This document shows, one piece after another, positions 61,833 to 64,000 of a DNA stretch of 64,000 bases (the first letter of the stretch is position 1; each line of letters opens with the position of its first letter). Origin of the DNA: Rathayibacter_A sp036510655 (GTDB lineage Bacteria > Actinomycetota > Actinomycetes > Actinomycetales > Microbacteriaceae); the NCBI GenBank assembly GCA_036510655.1, contig DATCDQ010000098.1:1-64000 (forward strand), given 5' to 3'. Under the pieces are notes generated by a model. That model was not told the DNA's origin, did no database searches, and saw only the letters and a list, made by a program, of their open reading frames with translations. A program made the translations under genes and the position numbers.

Positions 61833-62411
61833 ATGCGCAAAGCATTTGCCATCACGGCGCTTTTCGTCTGTCTTGCCATCGGCGGCGCCGTCGTCGCCAT
61901 CAATTCGTCGCCATTCGGTGCATTTGGCGCGTCCTCTGCGAGCCGGTCGGTCAGCTGCCCTGCAGCGGCGTCGGTCAACGTCGGCGGCATTACCGTGCCG
62001 GCCGGTCCGATTGCAGGCTACTGCCAAGATCGGCTGATCAACGCCGCGTACATCATGAATGCGGCTCGTGCTCAAGGCATCGGCACGCACACCCAAGCCG
62101 TCGGGGTGATGACGGCCATGGGCGAGTCCGGACTTCGGGTGCTCGACTACGGGGATGCCGCCGGTCCGGATAGCCGGGGCCTCTTCCAGCAGCGCGACAA
62201 CGGCGCATGGGGCACGCTGGCCGATCGGATGGACCCCTCCATCTCCGCAACCAACTTCTTCAACAAGTTAACCAGCCTTGACGGCTGGCAGACCATGGCG
62301 CCGACCGAGGCAGCGCACGCCGTGCAGGTGAACGACGACCCGAACCATTACGCGCCGTATTGGGCCGGTGCGCAGGCGATCGTGGCAGCTCTCGCTCCCG
62401 TCGCCAGCTGA
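61833..62411 (+). CDS. Secreted lysozyme/transglycosylase-like protein
   Basis: A 192-residue secreted protein. A signal peptide (AFAITALFVCLAIGGAVVAI) is followed by a domain with AAYIMNAARAQGIGTHTQAV, TAMGESGLRVLDYGD and RGLFQQRDNGAWG, like the lysozyme-like regions found in actinobacterial cell-wall hydrolases. The Glu in MGESGL is a candidate catalytic residue. AGGAG lies seven bases before the ATG. It may act on peptidoglycan, but no binding domain is present. Confidence 0.75.
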   Translation: MRKAFAITALFVCLAIGGAVVAINSSPFGAFGASSASRSVSCPAAASVNVGGITVPAGPIAGYCQDRLINAAYIMNAARAQGIGTHTQAVGVMTAMGESGLRVLDYGDAAGPDSRGLFQQRDNGAWGTLADRMDPSISATNFFNKLTSLDGWQTMAPTEAAHAVQVNDDPNHYAPYWAGAQAIVAALAPVAS

Positions 62412-62443
62412 CTGGTCCTTTTCACAGTCGTAGTATGCCCCCC

Positions 62444-62550
62444 GGTGGTCGAGTAGCGAGGTACGAGCGTATCGAGACCCGTATCGAGACCCGTATCAAG
62501 ACCCCGTACGAGATCTCGATACGCTCGCTGGCGCTCACTACTCGACCACC
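62444..62550. repeat. Long imperfect inverted repeat between convergent genes
   Basis: GGTGGTCGAGTAGCGAG (62444-62460) with a nearby CGAGCGTATCGAG is answered by CTCGATACGCTCG and CTACTCGACCACC ending at 62550. The interior holds three copies of a 12-bp GTATCGAGACCC-like unit. It lies in the 218-bp gap between the secreted-protein gene and the sigma gene and probably forms a very stable hairpin. Similar elements are dispersed in actinobacterial genomes. Confidence 0.8.
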
Positions 62551-62629
62551 TAAAGTACTCTCGCTGGCGCTCCTATCCTCGCTCGCCCTTCGCTCAGGAC
62601 ACGAAACGCACGCGGCCCTCCGAGTCCCC

Positions 62630-63889
62630 TCACGCATGCTCGTCGGCCGCGTCGAGCCGATGCGCACGATCGGCGAGATAACGGCGTTCGGCGTCGTTCG
62701 AGGTTGCTTCCGCGGCGGCCAGGTATTCGGCGCGTGCTGCGCGACGCTCGCCGGTCAGTTCGAGAAGGTGCGCGCGCACGGCGTGCAGGCGGTGGTGCGA
62801 TGAGAGCGGTTCGACCGTGTCGAGGAGCGCGAGTTGCGCGAGTCCGGCATCCGTACCGTGCACCATGGCGGAGGCAACTGCCTCACTGAGCGCAGCCATG
62901 GGGCTCGGCGCGAGCCGCTCAAGCACTTCGTACAGTGCGAGGATCTGCTCCCAGTCGGTGTCTTCCGAGCTCGCAGCCTCGGCGTGCAGCGCCGCGATTG
63001 CCGCCTGCACTTGATAGGGACCAAGTAGCAGCCGGGACAGACTGTCTGTGATGAGTGCGACGCCCTCGCTGATCGCAGCGGCGTCCCAGAGCGAGTGGTC
63101 CTGGTCAGCGAGCGGCACCAGGGCGCCATCGGGTGTCGTGCGTGCCGCGCGTCGCGCATCGATGAGGAGCATGAGCGCGAGCAAGCCGACGACTTCGCCA
63201 TCCCCCGGTAGTTGGTGGCGCAGCAGCTGCGCGAGGCGGATTGCCTCGCCGGTGAGCTCGGCGCTTTCGAGTTGCCTGCCGTGCGTCTCGGCGTAGCCCT
63301 CGTTGAAGATCAGGTAAATGACGTGCATGACGGTGCGCAGGCGCTCGGCCAGCTCGGCGCCGGCCGGCAGCTGGAATTGGGCACCGGAGGTCTTGATCGT
63401 TTTCTTCGCCCGGGTGATCCGCTTGGCCATTGCGGCCGGCGGTACCAGAAACGCGGCGGCGATCTGTGCGGTCGTCAGGCCCGCGACCGCCCGAAGAGTG
63501 AGAGCGATCTGCGAGGTTGGCGTGAGCGACGGGTGGCAGCACAGCACGAACAGCGTGAGGGCGTCATCGCCCGCCGGCTCCGGCCCGATCTCGCGCTCGA
63601 ATTCACGCTCGAATTCACGCAGCGACAGCGCGGCATCCGTCGTCTCTCTGCGCATCCTCGCGACATCCGCACGGAGCTGGTCGATCCGGCGACGGGACGC
63701 GACGGTGATCAGCCACGCGGTCGGGTCGTCCGGCACGCCCGTGGCGGTCCATGCAGCGGATGCCGCGAGCAACGCCTCCTGCACGGCATCCTCGCACGCC
63801 TCGAAGTCGCCGAACCGCCGAACCAGCGCACCGAGAGCCCGCGGAGTCGCAGCCCGCATAGCCTCCTCGACGCGCTGGTCAGCGGTCAT
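62630..63889 (-). CDS. Second ECF42-type sigma factor
   Basis: A 419-residue ECF42 sigma with sigma-2 (ACEDAVQEALLAASAAWTAT, ITVASRRRIDQLRADVARM), sigma-4 (LTLRAVAGLTTAQIAAAFLV, AMAKRITRAKKTIKTS) and the diagnostic extension (YLIFNEGYAETHG, LLALMLLIDARRAAR). A repeated FEREFERE, from a 12-bp tandem repeat, lies in the linker. The DGPF gene ends one base before its ATG, repeating the arrangement at 44-45.7 kb. Confidence 0.92.
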   Translation of the reverse strand: MTADQRVEEAMRAATPRALGALVRRFGDFEACEDAVQEALLAASAAWTATGVPDDPTAWLITVASRRRIDQLRADVARMRRETTDAALSLREFEREFEREIGPEPAGDDALTLFVLCCHPSLTPTSQIALTLRAVAGLTTAQIAAAFLVPPAAMAKRITRAKKTIKTSGAQFQLPAGAELAERLRTVMHVIYLIFNEGYAETHGRQLESAELTGEAIRLAQLLRHQLPGDGEVVGLLALMLLIDARRAARTTPDGALVPLADQDHSLWDAAAISEGVALITDSLSRLLLGPYQVQAAIAALHAEAASSEDTDWEQILALYEVLERLAPSPMAALSEAVASAMVHGTDAGLAQLALLDTVEPLSSHHRLHAVRAHLLELTGERRAARAEYLAAAEATSNDAERRYLADRAHRLDAADEHA

Positions 63890-63890
63890 C

Positions 63891-64000
63891 TCAGTGGTTC
63901 GGCTCGCGAGTGGTCGCGCGCACCTCGACCAAGCCGAACTCGGCCTCGCCCAATTTCGCGGCGATCGCCGTTGCGCGTTCGATGTTCTCGCATTCGACCA
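63891..64000 (-). CDS. DGPF/YCII-related protein, C-terminal end only
   Basis: The minus-strand frame is open from the window edge to a TGA at 63891-63893 and reads IERATAIAAKLGEAEFGLVE followed by VRATTREPNH. This resembles the C-terminus of YCII/DGPF proteins. It is placed one base upstream of the second ECF42 sigma gene, as expected for the partner. The start lies outside the window. Confidence 0.75.
   Translation of the reverse strand, partial: VECENIERATAIAAKLGEAEFGLVEVRATTREPNH

Overview
This is a high-GC actinobacterial chromosome segment. Gene order, ribosomal protein L32, the cysteine-containing YceD homologue, DUF222/HNH, DUF3515 and ECF42-type sigma factors, and a proposed coenzyme F420-0 uptake cassette all point to Micrococcales, most likely Microbacteriaceae. 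No rRNA, phage, transposase or CRISPR array is visible. One tRNA gene is present.

Layout. 0-1 kb: the 3' part of a DUF222/HNH protein gene. 1-24.3 kb: a mostly minus-strand housekeeping block, read in transcription order as leuC-leuD-murA-plsC-gpsA-ddl, thiL, recG, coaD, a MoxR/DUF58/transglutaminase triad, yceD-rpmF-rnc-mutM, an SDR gene and smc. rsmD and a DUF3515 lipoprotein gene lie on the plus strand inside this block.

24.4-40.9 kb: a large minus-strand cluster read as TerC, PP2C phosphatase, FHA protein, membrane Ser/Thr kinase, FHA-helix-turn-helix protein, a 1761-residue Ig/FN3 surface protein, MoxR ATPase, DUF58, a transglutaminase homologue that has lost its catalytic triad, and a small FHA protein. 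A yybP-ykoY (manganese) riboswitch sits in the TerC leader. This is the most system-like and least described part of the window.

41-50.5 kb: accessory and stress genes. They include a lipase-maturation-factor homologue, cupin, MarR+SDR pair, ECF42 sigma factor with its DGPF partner, DUF2277, tRNA-Glu, a lipid kinase, a CPH-type copper ATPase under a CsoR-like operator, and a metallo-beta-lactamase-fold protein.

50.6-57.4 kb: an F420 island. It holds two F420H2-dependent reductases, the three-gene ABC cassette proposed to import F420-0, cofE, an F420-dependent luciferase-like oxidoreductase and a FabH-like ketosynthase. No F420 core biosynthesis gene is present, and cofC is absent from the plsC-gpsA junction where many actinobacteria carry it.

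57.5-64 kb: a small SH3-like protein, HdeD-like membrane protein, quinone reductase, amino-acid-oxidase-like flavoprotein, PAP2 phosphatase, a secreted lysozyme-like protein, a long inverted repeat, and a second ECF42 sigma factor with the end of its DGPF partner.

Two sequence habits recur. Short in-frame tandem duplications (9-16 bp) occur in many genes. Many genes also appear leaderless, with a TANNNT -10 box 6-9 nt before the start codon and no Shine-Dalgarno.
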